A DNA stretch of 64,000 nucleotides, from the NCBI GenBank assembly GCA_951230915.1, contig OX579639.1:13764001-13828000 (forward strand). Reading direction: 5' to 3'. The notes beneath the pieces are model-generated. The model did not search any database, was not told the origin of the DNA, and saw nothing but the letters and a program-made list of their open reading frames with translations. The DNA is from Antitrichia curtipendula (taxonomy: Eukaryota > Streptophyta > Bryopsida > Hypnales > Leucodontaceae). This document shows, piece after piece, positions 11,972 to 25,073 of this stretch. The translations under genes were made by a program, and so were the position numbers. The stretch's first letter is position 1, and every line of letters starts with the position of its first letter.

Positions 11972-12042
11972 GCACCGGTGGTCTAGTGGTAGAATAGTAC
12001 CCTGCCACGGTACAGACCCGGGTTCGATTCCCGGCCGGTGCA
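11972..12042 (+). tRNA. trnG-GCC: tRNA-Gly (anticodon GCC)
   Basis: Seventy-one bases folding as a tRNA. The acceptor arms GCACCGG and CCGGTGC pair fully, with discriminator A at 12042. The D arm contains TCTAGTGGTAGAAT, the anticodon loop CTGCCAC has GCC at 12004-12006, and the T arm is GGGTTCGATTCCC. No intron. The sequence is the standard eukaryotic nuclear tRNA-Gly except for a compensated pair change in the acceptor stem. A/B box sequences are intact, so it should be transcribed by RNA polymerase III. Confidence 0.97.
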
Positions 12043-12050
12043 ACGATCCC

Positions 12051-12055
12051 TTTTT
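12051..12055 (+). terminator. RNA polymerase III terminator of tRNA-Gly
   Basis: Run of five T starting nine bases after the tRNA 3' end, the usual Pol III stop. Confidence 0.8.
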
Positions 12056-12839
12056 AGCTTTCGCAGGGTATTCGTACCTGGGTTGAATCAACGACCACTT
12101 GAACGTTGGCTAGTCGTTTCGTCGTTTGGCTTTTGGACAGCTGCAAGCAGAAAATTCAACGAACCCATTTCATTTTGCAGCAGAAGAGAAAATCAGCTAC
12201 TCTACTTCCAAACAAGACCCTCCGGTAGTCCTTCGGTACCCGTGATAAACCAAAGTTAGCTGCACAAGATTTCTTTTTACCATTCCTGAGAAGCCGCATA
12301 CGATATCTTTTCATTCAATGTTGCTAATGTCGACACTCTTTTCCACATGTGAAACCCACTGGACAGATGGCAACCAATGCTTTTTGGTGCCCCCCTCGAA
12401 CTTCCTCTGACTGCCGCCCATGTGTGAAGTGAAGCTGCCTAAGCATAAAACACTTGGCCTGTGGAGCGACATATTCAAAGTGACTCGATCATAATCCAAC
12501 CGAGCGTTAAAACACTTCATAAAAAATGTTGGTGACTTGTGTTCAACGTGCACCTGCACTTGAAAAATTGTGGACGAAAGTCCTTCCGAAGTGAAGGAGT
12601 ACATACAAGCGTATTGAAAAGGTGGTCTCTACAACTAGTTCCGACGAATTATAATGCTGCTTTGATGACCTACCGAAGAGTGACAAATCTACACAACCAC
12701 TCTTATGTTGTTACAGAGGAAGCTACAATCAGTCCCTTGACATGAAAATGGAGAGAGCAGTTCCTGGAGGGAGAAATGGTTCTACGACGAGACAAGACTC
12801 TCAGCCTCAGCTTGATTATCCTGCACTCACAAATGTTGC
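12056..12839. other. 3' flank of the coatomer gene
   Basis: Lies between the tRNA and the coatomer stop codon, so part of it is presumably the coatomer 3' UTR (minus strand). No further gene is supported; the short open frames lack family resemblance. Confidence 0.5.
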
Positions 12840-15800
12840 TTACTCTTCAGGATGTGGCTCCCCCCCTTCCAAACCCCATTCTTCGGCGCCATCATCGGTG
12901 CCATTCACAGGATGAGGTTCCAAAAGCTCGCCTTCTCCTTCAATGAACTGATCGGCCTCCCCAAAGCCAACTTCATCAATAACATCTACAACATCGTGTT
13001 GGAACTGTTCGACGTACTCTCCATCCTGGTAGACCTCTTGTACCTGATCTGCCATGAATCCTCCATTCTACAAAGGAGAGAATGAGATACCAGTTAGCAA
13101 TGGCTCATCAATTGATTTGCTCCAAAACAGATAATAGGATACATAGCACGTGGGATAGACAGCCATTAATCGAATCCCCTAATTATCAAGCATACGAAAT
13201 GATCGTTCCTTCGTACATGGACAAATAGGTAGGTGCGACCACTCGGCCTTCAAATTAGAAGCCTCAAGTCGTAAGAACAGAGCAAGCCCTTAGAATTTAC
13301 CTCATGAACATAGTCACCATTCTCGTTAGGGGCTTCTTCGTTAACATGGAGGCCCTCTATATCATCCACCAAATTACCATCGCTGCCGTTTATGTAATTC
13401 GAATACTCTGTAGCTGGAAGAAGCTTGGCCCTGTTGACATACCAAGAGGTATAAGACTAGTATACACATACTGTAGATAGATTTTAAAATCCTAATAAAA
13501 ATTCTAGAAATGAGAAGGCTGTTGATGAACCGATTTCTTCAAATTGATGGTTAATTTTACAATGACAGTCCATTCACCTTCACATATTAAAACAGCATAC
13601 CTCTGCTCTTTACGCTCGACTTCCGTTTCACATGCCAACTCCCAATCAGGAAATAAATTCGGGTACTCTTGGGGATCTGCTAGTGATTCGGCAGCCTTTT
13701 GATTGATCTGCTCACCGCGTCCAAACACAGCGGTCAGATTGTTTCCCCTACCAAAACAATGCCTCCATAATTCTACTCTGGAAATATACAAAACAGGAAA
13801 AGCTTAGACAAGTACGTTCACCTTCTTCAAGTCGTTTCGCCACAGTCCGACAACATTGCTGACTTCACTTGGCAAATATGTACGAGCCATGAAGGCTGCC
13901 TCCGGTATCCGGTTGCTGCAGGACAACAGAATGAAAATTAGGAAACAGCCTGTGCCCTAAGTACTTTCTTTGGTCTAATACGAGACAAGTTTACTCCAAA
14001 TTTGTAAATTTAATCAAATTAGCAAGAATATTCTGATAACATAAGAATAAATAAATAAACTTCTCAGCAATCTGTTCACAGATTACCTCACCTGCAATAA
14101 ACCTGGCACGAAATACTAGGTAGGAGAATATGAACATAGGTACCTGTCAATCAATAATTGTACACAATCCTCCACTTTCCCAAGCAAAAAGAGGCCGAGA
14201 AACGCCACATTTATCTTTCCCTGCTCTTTGGCAGTAACTGCCAATTTAGCGAGTCCTTCTGCGTCTCCAAGGGCAGAATGGAGTAACAAGAATCCACTGA
14301 GATCCTTGGCATGCTCGAAGCATTCTCCCGCAACTTCAAACTGCACAAGCCGTCTTTCAACTTGAGTGTACTTTGTTAAACATCGACATTGTACACAGAA
14401 GAGCTCCAGAATGTTCAAGAATTCTGAATTAGGTCTAGTTAACATTTACAGTGGTCAGAGAAGAAACACAAACTAGGATTAAATCGCCTCTGAACCACTT
14501 TTCCAAATCATACCTTGCCAGCTGACATCGCGAGTTCGCCTAGCTGCTTCCATTTCGACTCGCTTTGTGACTCCTCAGCTATAGCCTGCTCAAGCAACAA
14601 AAGGCCATCCAGTAACCGATTTAATCCCGTGTTCAATATCACAGTGTCTGCCTCTCCAAAGATTGGCTAGTATTATATTTTTAGAATGCATAGACTAGGG
14701 ATACTGTGTGTACGTATATGCAACTGATGAAATAACAAATTAGAATGAAGCAAACAGGTTTATTTCATGCCCAACATGTGCAAGACTATAAATTAATAGT
14801 CTACATGAAATAGCATATATCGGTGTGATTGCCAAGGAGTAAATGAATGAGTGTAAAAGTCAAACCTACTATGTCAAGCAGTAATGAGAGGATCAACATT
14901 TACCTTAGCAGTCTCCAGCCTGCCAAGCTGAATGGCTAGATCGAATTTGTAGTCAAGGTCAGTTGCAATCGCAAGAGCGTCCTCCACCATACCCCGTGAC
15001 TCTAGAAACCTCGCCACACTGTCATCGAAGAAGTATTAGTTCTTCAAATCTACAACCAGCTCGGGTAAACATATATGCATGAAATCTGAAATACCGCCGA
15101 GTATGCAAATACATAAAAGGGAAGCATATATGAAAGGTAAGGTCACAAGATTGAGGCCACACTTTTTGTTATCCGCAGCTACACAAATGACACAAAACAG
15201 TTATCAGAATATATTCGCACCTGGATTCAAAAAGATTATGTTTCAACTGACCTGTTCAGGTGATCCTTTGGAATGGTTGGTAAGATTTCCTCTGCTTTCT
15301 CAAGATCTCCTCGCAAGACTAGAGTTTTGTACTCTATCAAATTTAGCAGCAAGGTGTAGCTCATGACACTGACACCAACCAAGAAATTCACAAGCCCAAG
15401 TCATTCAGTATAACTTCCATTGCATTATTCAAGTAAAGATTCAGATTCTGTCGAGTTCAGGGAAGTCAAAATCGCTAATGGTGACTTTGGAACGCGCCAT
15501 AGATATATCACACATTTAACTAGATGCTGAATATAACTTCATCCTATTCAGCATATGACTCACTTAAACTCCTTATCAAGGAGATAAACGCGGCTTTGAT
15601 TTGCAAGATATCCAAGCAGGTACATTGGGCGATCCAGGTGGAACATTGTTGTCACCTGATATCCAAGCATTCACGTTAGTACCACCGACAGTGGTCCAGT
15701 ACCATAATTTTAGTGTAGTAGATTCAAAAATGATCAATTTCGATGATGAGAGACACTTGAGCTCCCAAGATTCTATCCAGCTAGCAGAAGTCAGCTAACT

Positions 15801-18800
15801 GATTCAACGAAGAAAATACAAGCTACAATGCAGTCTCCCCTTGTCGCTTGTCTATGGGCACTGCTTACCTCTCCACCAACACAGTAGTTGAGTCTCCATG
15901 CTGAGTTGTTGTAAATGAAGCAGTCACCAACCCACAAACCTGTTCTAATTCGTTCAGAAATTTCGTGCAATACTTCAAAGGCATTTTCCACACCTTGCTC
16001 ATCTGTCGGTCGGCCACTGTCAAAGTGCTCTGCGACCCCGTCCCGCTGAACATAGAAGCATCTAAATCGTCAGCTTTGATGTAATCAACTATAGACTAGC
16101 AACCAAAGTGAACTAAGACAAAAATCCTCGAGGCATGTAGACCCAACTATATGTACAGTAAAGATGTACAGTGCAGAAAAGCAAACTAGTCGCACCACAC
16201 TATTAACCACTATGAACTACACAAACATTCACACAATGCTTGGTCTTACATTGTACTTCAGAATATAGAAAGAGCTTTCACTCGCAATAGCAACCAGGTC
16301 CCCGCTGTCTGACCAGTATATATTCTGCGTGCAGAGAAAAGTAGTAAATTAGCATACATTGGCTTCAAATGACAAACAAGCAATCAGAAACAAAAGGAAA
16401 TCCAAAGAACTTCCAAAAATGATACCATATCAGCGATAAAGAAAACAAAGCTTGATTAACAAAATTGCTTTTTGACTATTACCTTGACCACAACATCGAT
16501 CCGTCGAATCACACGACATTCAGCCCAATCATAAAAACAGACACAATCATTTGAACGGACTCCAAGCAGGCTACCACCATATATCTCTTCGGCTGAAAAC
16601 GATGGTCGAACACTTTTCCGTTCCTGCAAGTCACATTGAAATTGTCTATGAAGTCCTTCTTCAAGTTTAGACTCTTAACAAATGATGTACTATGAAGAAA
16701 CCAAGCAACACTAGACAAAAGTTTGTAGTCGAAGTCAATGCACATGACATCCGTGCAGATATGTTCAAGAAAAATCAGCTCTCTGCAAGAAATCTAAACC
16801 TGAAAAGTTTTGCCAAATATTTTGATTTTGGAAGTGCTCTCACGGACTGCGCATTCACCATCAGTTGACCAGGCGAAATCTAAGGCGGAACCAAATGATC
16901 GATTCCTCCAAGCTAGGGCTGTGTAAATGATAAACTCGCCATCACCACACACTACCACAAACCTGCCATTGGGGTTATGCTTCAGGCTCTGTAAAGATCA
17001 CAAAGAAACAAATTATCAGTTAGCTCCATGATTCATAAACCCGAGCTTATATTTCAAGAAACCTCATGTCTCAATAAAATAATATAGATAAACAATCACC
17101 TGTGGATAAAGATCACAGCTCCCTAGCTCTTTGACTGCCAAGGGTAAGCGCTCTCCATCTGTAATCTGCAGAAAAAGTTTTGCACATTTAAAATCAAAAA
17201 TGACATTTTCAATTAATGGTAACGTTGCTGACGACAAGAAACTACCAGTAGACAGAAGAGTTAGAACATGGAAGTATCAAAACAGGAAGTTAATTAGCAC
17301 TATTTTGTAAAGAAGGCTAGGATCACCTCAAAGTCAGCACCAACTGCCTTGATGTTGACCGTCTGTATTTCATTGTGCTTGGCCCATATAATTTTGCCAC
17401 TGCCATCCATGCTGGCAACTGGAGCCTCCTTTCCAATTTTTATCATGATAGTTCCTTCATCGTATCCAATGGCCACCCTGCACAATGTTTAATATCGATT
17501 CCTATATTCAGATCAAATTCAAGCCCACAATACTACTCAAACACCTACCAAGAGAGATACTACATATGAACAGAAGGGGAATTTATTCATTTTTTTTCAA
17601 ACGGTACAATTACAGCAAAGGCTGCTTTCAAATGTGCAGCAAAAAACTTGGCAAAGTATAAACCAAGTTTAGTACAGTGCCCTCCCAAAAGGACTGCTTT
17701 CCATTGTATGGGAAAGGGAGACGGGGGTAGCAATCTCTTTGGGAGGGCATTGTACAATAAGTGAACTGGTAGAGAACTTGCCTTTTCGAGCCCTTAATGT
17801 ACCCAATAGTCCACACTCGCTCCAGTCCATAGTTCAAAGTGTTCTCAAGCCTGCAAAAAACAAAAAAAACGTAGATTCACGTAGATCATACGTAGGTTAC
17901 CAATCACATGAACAAGTCAATTACTTTGTATTGTAACCAATCAACAGACAAAAGAAACCACGCAACACTGATTCCATACCGGCACTTCTGAACATAAAGG
18001 TGAAGGTATAAAAGCATTCACCTACAGCATTCACCATACACCTATGACACTAGATACGTTGTACTAGCATACAGTTATCCTTTAGACTCTAGGTGGAATG
18101 TTCAGACAAGACAAATCTTGACGGAGAATGCCTACCTGTAAGTAGTTGCATGCCAAATACGAACTGTTCCATCTTCTGAGCCAGTTAATATGATGGGCAG
18201 CTCAGGATGGAAACACGCCGCAGAAACATTATGAGAATGACCCTCTAGAGTTTGCACACAGCTCTTGGTTTGATAATCCCACACCTGCAACAGGGTCAAA
18301 CACCAGAAAAGACACCTAAGCAATCAATTGAATAGCCAAGTGGACTCTGCTCAATAAAATTAGACAATACATTAAGCAAATCACCACCTACATCTTCCTT
18401 CGAAACGGCATCAAACTTCAGAGAGTGAACTCACTGGTCGATGTCAAGCTAACGGGCACCTGCGCTATTGACACTGCATGACGTGGATTACCACATACCT
18501 TAGCTGTTTGGTCATCAGATCCTGTGAGCAAATGTGGCCGGTCACCACCAGTAAAGTATTCCACACAGTTGACACCTTTCTGATGAGCTTCGAGGGTAAA
18601 GTTGGGCTCAGGTGAACCCAAATTCCAGATCTGTTTAGAAAAAAAGAAAACTCAACCAGTCAACCCATTAAATTTTACGATTCTGGACTCAAAGGACAGA
18701 CATTCTTACCAACGGTTTAATGTGTTCCAAGTTCTTAGCTGTTTACTTTGTGAACGTTTCAAAATCAGACGTATTTTGCCACAAACCCCTAATTTTACAT

Positions 18801-21512
18801 TATTCCAAACTAAGCTATTAGCAGGAAACCAACTAGTAGTATCTCACCTTCACAGTTCGATCCAAGGAAGCGCTTGCAAAAGTGTTGCTGTCTTTAGGAT
18901 TAAAGGTCACTTGCATGACATAATGAGAGTGCCCTTCAAAAATCTGGGTGCAAATCCAGCCCTTCTCCCAGTCCCAAAGTTTGATAAGCATATCATCTGA
19001 GCAAGATAGAACATAAGGTAAAGTGGGATGCACTACGACACATCGAATGTAATCGGTATGTGCCTCGAACTGTTTCACTTTGTCCATCGTGTTGTAGTTG
19101 TAAACCCGGATGAACATGTCGTCAGAGCCAGCTACAATCCACTGCTTGCGAGTAATAAATTTTGCTGATCGCACTGCAGAAAACAGAATGGTTGGAAAAA
19201 ACTTATGTCAGCACTCTTCAACGAGGACTTCGAAACGGGAAATAATGCTCAAGCACACAAAATGCACCCCATGTGACATCTGCGACGAATTTCACACGGA
19301 AATGCTGCAAAGCGTGAAATGCTATAAAGCAACTGAAAGGCGTGGATCGTCTACGACACGAACTGTTAAACATGAACAATCATACCACCTACCAGGCAGC
19401 TCAGTAACTTCGAAGGACTTCACCAGGGTCTGCAAGCAGAAGGACATGAAAATTACATTAGACTTTTTAAAAGTCATCCAGATAAGAATTAACGATGCAA
19501 TTAATCCTATTTATATGCAATCTAGATGAGTATTAGCACAAAAGAAACTCATAGACTGCCAATGAAATGTTGCTGGATGCCTCAAGGACAAGTTTGCAAA
19601 ACCAAAAAAAGCAACAGAAAACAGACGAGCAGAAAATTTATGCTGGATAAAAAATGCATGACCAAATGAGGATCTGCAAGATCAGAATCCTCCCAGAAGA
19701 TTAGATTCCACGCTGGAACATCTTGATTCCTTGCCACCCAATGAAAAATTAATATTCGCCATGACAGAGGTAAAAGTCGTGTTCGCTTAAGTACCTGGTT
19801 CTGGTAGTTCCATATGTAAACACTTCCTGTGTACAAAGTGGATAGTATCCTGCACAAAGATCAGAAAATAAAATTTATGACTCATAATGCCCAAGAGCCA
19901 ACAAACAACTGAAAAATAAGCAATTAACCTCACATGCATTTATGTCTTACGTAGACTGAACTAAGTAATTGGTCGAGAGTTCCAGGCTGCCGAGTTCTTA
20001 TCCTAGTGCAATCTAGGATAGAAACTAAATCCTTTACCATGGTTCTGTTGGATGAAGGTCCACGCATTTGACTCGTTCCGATCTTTGAGCGAGTTTCCGC
20101 TGCATAATATATGAGCAGCAGAATCAGCACAAACAGTCGATGAGCGTAACATCAACGCTTCCCAATGATGTTAAGTGAGCGACTACAAATTCCTCTACAA
20201 CATGTGATAGAAATGCGAAAAATCTATAACCTCCAGCAATGCCGACATAACTAGCCCATGACCGATGCGATATGAGCTTAAAGAGATAGTCAAAATGAGA
20301 CGCCCACTACTCCAAAGCCAGTACTATCGGGAGCTGTCCCAAGGAGCTTCAGTGCACAAGAATAAACAAACAATGAGGGCAAACATACCTTTATCGCTAA
20401 GCGGAGAGGCTGCAAAACCGAACAAGAACAAATCAGAATTATTTCGCTCCCACTCACATTGACAAAACTTCTACCATGCACATGCACTGAACCAATTGAA
20501 ACATTCCACCACCATCCTCATTCACCCTGACCATAAAAATCTAATTTGATTTCACGCCTTCCGACCATTCAATGAGGATATGCAGCTACTAAAAAAACTA
20601 AAAATTGTGCATTAAAAACTAAAATACCACTAAAAGAAGCCACTAAGCATAATCGAAGTCAGTAAACTCAAAACTAGGTCAATCAAGAACAGATGACCGC
20701 ACTAGCAATTCGCCAACCTTCAATAACCAAATATACGACCGGCTTCAAAGCAAAACGACAAACAAAGCCGAAGGCATTGCACCACAGCATAAAAATATCG
20801 TCACCATCGTCATTCACTTCATCACTCGAATTCGATTCAGCTCGTTCCACGCATTCCGATCAACACTATGGGAATAAGCGACTACTAACACAAACAAAAG
20901 AATTCGCAGTACTAAAGAAGAGACCAATGCAGAAAATATTCAGAATTAGGCCAAATCACACCCTATACAGCAGCTTCAGATGATCTCACTATGGATCCGC
21001 CAACCTTCAAAAACCGAATTTAGACGACTCGGAAGCAAAAAAAAACCCATCACAGACAGAAAAGACCGAAGGCATTTCGCCAAGGCATAAAAAAAATAAT
21101 CACCATCGTTATTCACACCCTGTCTTCAAAACTCGAATTTCGATTTCAGCTGGTTCCACGCATTCCGATCAACAACACGGGAACACGAAACTAATAATTC
21201 AAACAAGAGAATTCGACGTACTAAAGAAAATGCCAATGCCGAGAATACTCAGAACTAGGTCAAATCATCTCCTACACAGCAGCTTCAGAGAACCTCACTA
21301 CCCTTGGAAAAAAAAATTAAGATCGGCGTGGCAGAAAAGTGAAGAAACTATCGAATCGAGAGAGAAAAGGGGGCAGAGAGAGAGTCCGAGATATCACAAA
21401 GAAGCGTGCAAAATTCCTGAGCCCTACCAAGCGAGCAATAATGCAAAGAAAATCCCGGGAAAACGATGGAAAATGCATCTGGAGGTGAAAGAGTGGGGTT
21501 GAGGATTACCAT
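12840..21512 (-). CDS. COPB2: coatomer subunit beta-prime (COPI coat)
   Basis: Complete gene of 24 coding exons giving 934 residues, the usual size. COPB2 is a scaffold of the COPI coat for Golgi-to-ER transport and binds dilysine cargo. Exons in transcript order: 21510-21512 (ATG only), 20389-20409, 20038-20099, 19795-19849, 19393-19429, 18848-19173, 18499-18630, 18136-18284, 17782-17850, 17327-17477, 17100-17165, 16800-16988, 16483-16623, 16250-16324, 15869-16045, 15564-15655, 15252-15368, 14904-15018, 14514-14585, 14144-14340, 13822-13915, 13601-13707, 13301-13430, 12840-13067. All phases match. Residues ~1-300 are WD40 repeats ([37 protein letters not shown]), then a second propeller (~300-590), an alpha-solenoid ([20 protein letters not shown]) and an acidic C-terminal tail ending GGEPHPEE. 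The second exon (PLRLAIK) is only 21 bp. The intron after exon 9 begins GC (AAAAG|GCAAGT). No breaks seen. Confidence 0.96.
20711..21300. repeat. 287-bp tandem duplication in coatomer intron 1
   Basis: Units 20711-20997 and 20998-~21300 both run from CGCCAACCTTCAA through GTTCCACGCATTCCGATCAA to CAGCAGCTTCAGA, with scattered differences. It lies inside the first (~1.1 kb) intron directly behind the start codon. Confidence 0.9.
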
Positions 21513-21673
21513 GGTGCTCGATCGGAACGACGCAAGGATAGCGCAGGCCGACCGATGAAGATCTGCAAGCAAGCAATACACGATAGCAAGCAAGGCTCGT
21601 AGCAGCAAGCTGCGAGACGGGACGAAGCGCAAAAGGGAGAGACTCACGTCCCAATCGAGATGTGTATTTGAGG

Positions 21674-21681
21674 TGACGTAA
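21674..21681. promoter_or_regulatory. possible bZIP site upstream of the coatomer gene
   Basis: TGACGTAA, an ACGT-core element of the kind bound by plant bZIP factors, lies 162 bases upstream of the ATG, near the likely 5' end. A sequence match only; no clear TATA box accompanies it. Confidence 0.3.
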
Positions 21682-22252
21682 TTTAGGGATCTCGTATGGG
21701 AATGTCGGTCTGAATGATTGAGGTCCTGGGAGAGATGTGATTATTGTTGAGAATTGGAAAACGAAACAAAATTACAAAGGATTACAGAACCAAAGTGTGC
21801 AAGAAGAAGGAAGTAAATACATTCAAAGTAGGTTTTAATCCCTAAACATCCAAAGTCTTCTTTAGAATTGACAATTTGGAAAAAATCATTATAAAGTATT
21901 ATTTGAAAGATTATTTTGGAATTGATAAACAAATGGAAGTTGTAGGTTTTTGATTTTAAATTCCATCCTTATGGTTAGATTCACCAGTGCTATTGCTTAT
22001 ATATATTTATGAATTTTGAAAGTAAAAATTTTCAATTCCTTCAAAATTTAAGTACAAACAAAATATTATCCCTTTGGGAGTAAAACTTGTTGGAATGGAT
22101 TTGAAAGGATTAGAAGATTGCAAGTTCCTAGACAATAAGAACTTTGCCACATCAACAATTTGATGTAATCGAGCCCTTGCCAAATCAGATTATATTATTT
22201 AATTAATTATTTAATATTTTTTTTAAATTATTTAAGTGACCATTTAACTAGT

Positions 22253-22476
22253 AAAGACGACATAGACCAAAGGGGGTCAATGGATGATAGAGAAGTGCAT
22301 ATAATAGACAGAATTGCATATATTTATGCTCAAATAATTTATGTGAAAAATGAAGGTTTTGCATAGTAGTTTACCTTCCAATAAGCAGGTTCGTGTTTTT
22401 TTAAGCAGATGATTTTCATTATATCCAAAAAGATGATTTTCATAGTGATTAGCCCATCATTATTAGTTTAATCCCT
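22253..22476 (+). mobile_element. degraded relative of the 221-bp TTAA element
   Basis: Shares the order of motifs with the copies at 23748 and 45499 (GTCAATGGATGA, TTATGTGAAAAATGAAGG, GATTTTCATAGTGATTAGCCCATC) but its ends are eroded (TTTAATCCCTTTAA on the right). The flanks 21700-22252 and 22477-23209 show no gene. Confidence 0.45.
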
Positions 22477-23209
22477 TTAACACCTGATTTTTTCTTGACT
22501 TTTGAGTATTTTTGCTTATAGCTTTATAAATATATATTATTTATCTCAATTTCATCAAATTTAGCATATAGGAAGTGTAGTTTTCAAAAAGTTTAGCATT
22601 GCTTGAATGAAATGAGAAGTTTTGTGGTCTATAAAATCCTAGGGTCACAAAAAAATTTGATTCTGCCTTTGGACTGTGAAATATGACCTTGTTAATGAGG
22701 TCATAATTTTGGATTGTTTTGGGGCTTACTTTGAGAGTACTAACTTCTAAAAACTCTCCATTCATTGTCTAGATTTGGAATGTCAAAGTGCTAAAAAGCT
22801 TAGAGCAATTGAAACCTTTTAAATATTTTTTAAAATAGTATTCTTAAAAGAATGTTACAAGTAGTTTCATATTTTTTGGATTCTTGAGAAATAAGTTGTA
22901 AATTTACGTTTGAATTACATAAGGCTCTAGAAACATCCCCATATTGATTTGCTTACTATTGTTACATTGAAGAACACCAAATATGAACGTCTCTTGTAGA
23001 AAATGCATGTACAAACACTTCTAAAGAATGTTTTTTGAGTTAGAAAACATTTCTTCTAGGAAATGCTTTACGGGTCTAAACTACATTTACAACTCAAACC
23101 TTAAATGACTCTATGGTAGGCAAGGTTGATTCATTGAAGTGGATCCATAGTTGCCTTTATGGAATGGTTGGATTATATTTTGTTTTATTTTTTGCATATA
23201 GATGAATGG

Positions 23210-23743
23210 AAGAAAAGATGATAGCAATTGAAATTCAAAATTATAAAGATATATTATAAAATGTAATTTAAGATAAATCTTTTAATGATAGTTATTAATT
23301 AAAAGTTATAAAAGTTGATTCATAGACAATTAGATCTACTATTACAATAACCAATCATTTCTATAAAATTTGAAACCAAAAATTGAAATTACTTCTAAAA
23401 TTGATTATAATTCGGTTGGGTGTAATTTCACAAGATTTATTTTTCATAAAGTTCAAAATGTTAACTAATTATGATGATTTTTCAAAGTTTTCATCTTAAT
23501 GACTTAATCAAGTTGTTTCCAATGGGTTATTTTTTGAACTAAGAAAGTTACTTAGTTTGAGGTCTAATATATCTAAAAACCTTAAAGTAACTACAAAATG
23601 TTTGTAAAGAAAAATTATAATAATCTATATGATACAAATGTATAGAAACTAATTCTAGAAACAACAAACACTTAGATGGATGAAAAATCCAAGATTTTGT
23701 ACTTTTGATATATTTGTGTTCATCTATTGTTCAATTTTTTTTA
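23210..23743 (-). mobile_element. TTAA-type element, ~0.55-kb family, reversed copy
   Basis: Body matches the 60370 copy in the same direction (TGATTCATAGACAATTAGATC, ACAATAACCAATCATTTC, TAGATGGATGAAAAATCC, TTTGTGTTCATC). It abuts the nested pair starting at 23748. Confidence 0.55.
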
Positions 23744-23747
23744 TTAA

Positions 23748-24788
23748 TCCTTAAACATCAAGGTGGACATTTTGGTGTCCAATGAATGACAAAGAATCTT
23801 TTAGGGTAAGACAAAAGTGCAATTATTTATCCTCATAATTTTGTGTGAAAAAGGAAGATCTTCTACAATACTTTGACTTCTAACGACTGCTTTTGGATAT
23901 TTTTAGACCAATGATTCCCATGGTATCAAAATGCATGATTTTCACAGTCACCAATCCGTCATTTAACCCCTAAATGCCTAAGCAACCATATATTGTTGCT
24001 CCAAAGTTTCAAGCTTGTTTTGGTGTGGGTAGTTACATTCTTTTGACCGGTTAAAATTTTTTTACAAGCAATATTGAAGGTTAACTATTGTAAGTTTTTA
24101 TTTTTCACTGGAAAATAAAAATATTTGATTTTTGAAAGATCCTCAAAGACATATATGTACCATTAGTTGAAGAGTAAAGCTTGCAAGTTTTACTCAATTA
24201 ATTTCCTAGCTTTGAGCAAAGCTTGCCAATTTCACTTAATTTGAGATCTAAAAAATTGTACTTAATACTCATTTGCTTTGAAAATGGTCCGAGCAAAGTG
24301 TTTTTATAATTTTTGCTATTGAAAAATTTAAACTTGCATGTGTTGATTTGGAGTTATTTGCAATTTCTACTTATAAAAAGAAATTACATTTTAACAATTG
24401 CAAGGTGGATTGTGTAATGAGTTTGATAGCTTTTCATGTAAAATTAAGTTTTTTGAAAGTGCATTTTAGTGTACTAACACTATTTGTAGTTGTTCATGTC
24501 ACCTCCCATCCCAAAAATATTTTATATGCAGATTCTTAAAACATTGTGGGGAAAGGCAGCATACTAAAAATAGAATGTGTACATTTCTCTTGTTATAATC
24601 TCACAACTCCTATGCAATTTCACACTCAAAATTGGTACGCATACTAATAAACAAGTTCTCCAAACATCTATATAGTCAGATTTTGAAAAAACAAACAATT
24701 TGCTTCATTGGGGATAACTATAAGCCCATGCTCTTTTTTCATAGGAAAAACACCCTTGGAAAGGCCTAGGCACTTAAGGAGTTAAGGG
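23748..24788 (+). mobile_element. 222-bp TTAA element interrupted by another element
   Basis: Outer element: 23748-23966 plus 24786-24788, flanked by TTAA at 23744-23747 and 24789-24792. It aligns along its length with the uninterrupted 221-bp copy at 45499-45719 (CAATGAATGACAAA versus CGATGAATGACAAA, then GGACAAAAGTGCAA-type sequence and TTGTGTGAAAA.GGAAGAT). Its right end reads GTCATTTAA, then the 23967-24781 insertion, then TTAAGGGTTAA; the 45.5-kb copy reads GTCGTTTAAGGGTTAA without a break. Confidence 0.8.
23967..24781 (+). mobile_element. 815-bp TTAA-specific element nested in another
   Basis: Begins CCCCTAAATGCCTAAGC and ends CCTAGGCACTTAAGGAG, which are imperfect terminal inverted repeats. 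It is flanked by TTAA on both sides (23963-23966, 24782-24785), the duplicated target inside the outer element. No open frame of note, so it is non-autonomous. Confidence 0.8.
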
Positions 24789-25073
24789 TTAAGGCCAACA
24801 TTTTTTTGCAGGAGGAAGATGGTCTTTCCTGTCAGTTGACGCTAAGAGAACATTTGTAAGGACCTATCTTGATAGGAAAAAATTTCACAGAGGTGGCGAT
24901 ATATCAACATCAATAAAACGGCTGCTTAAGGTCCTCTAAGGGGTTAATCTCCTTCCATTCAACTAAACAAAAATTTATACATATTCCTTGACTGGTCAAC
25001 ACAGCATTCCGACTACAGTAAGCAACATTCAAAGAAAACCTATACCTACACTTTGAACTGAACAAACCAATTG

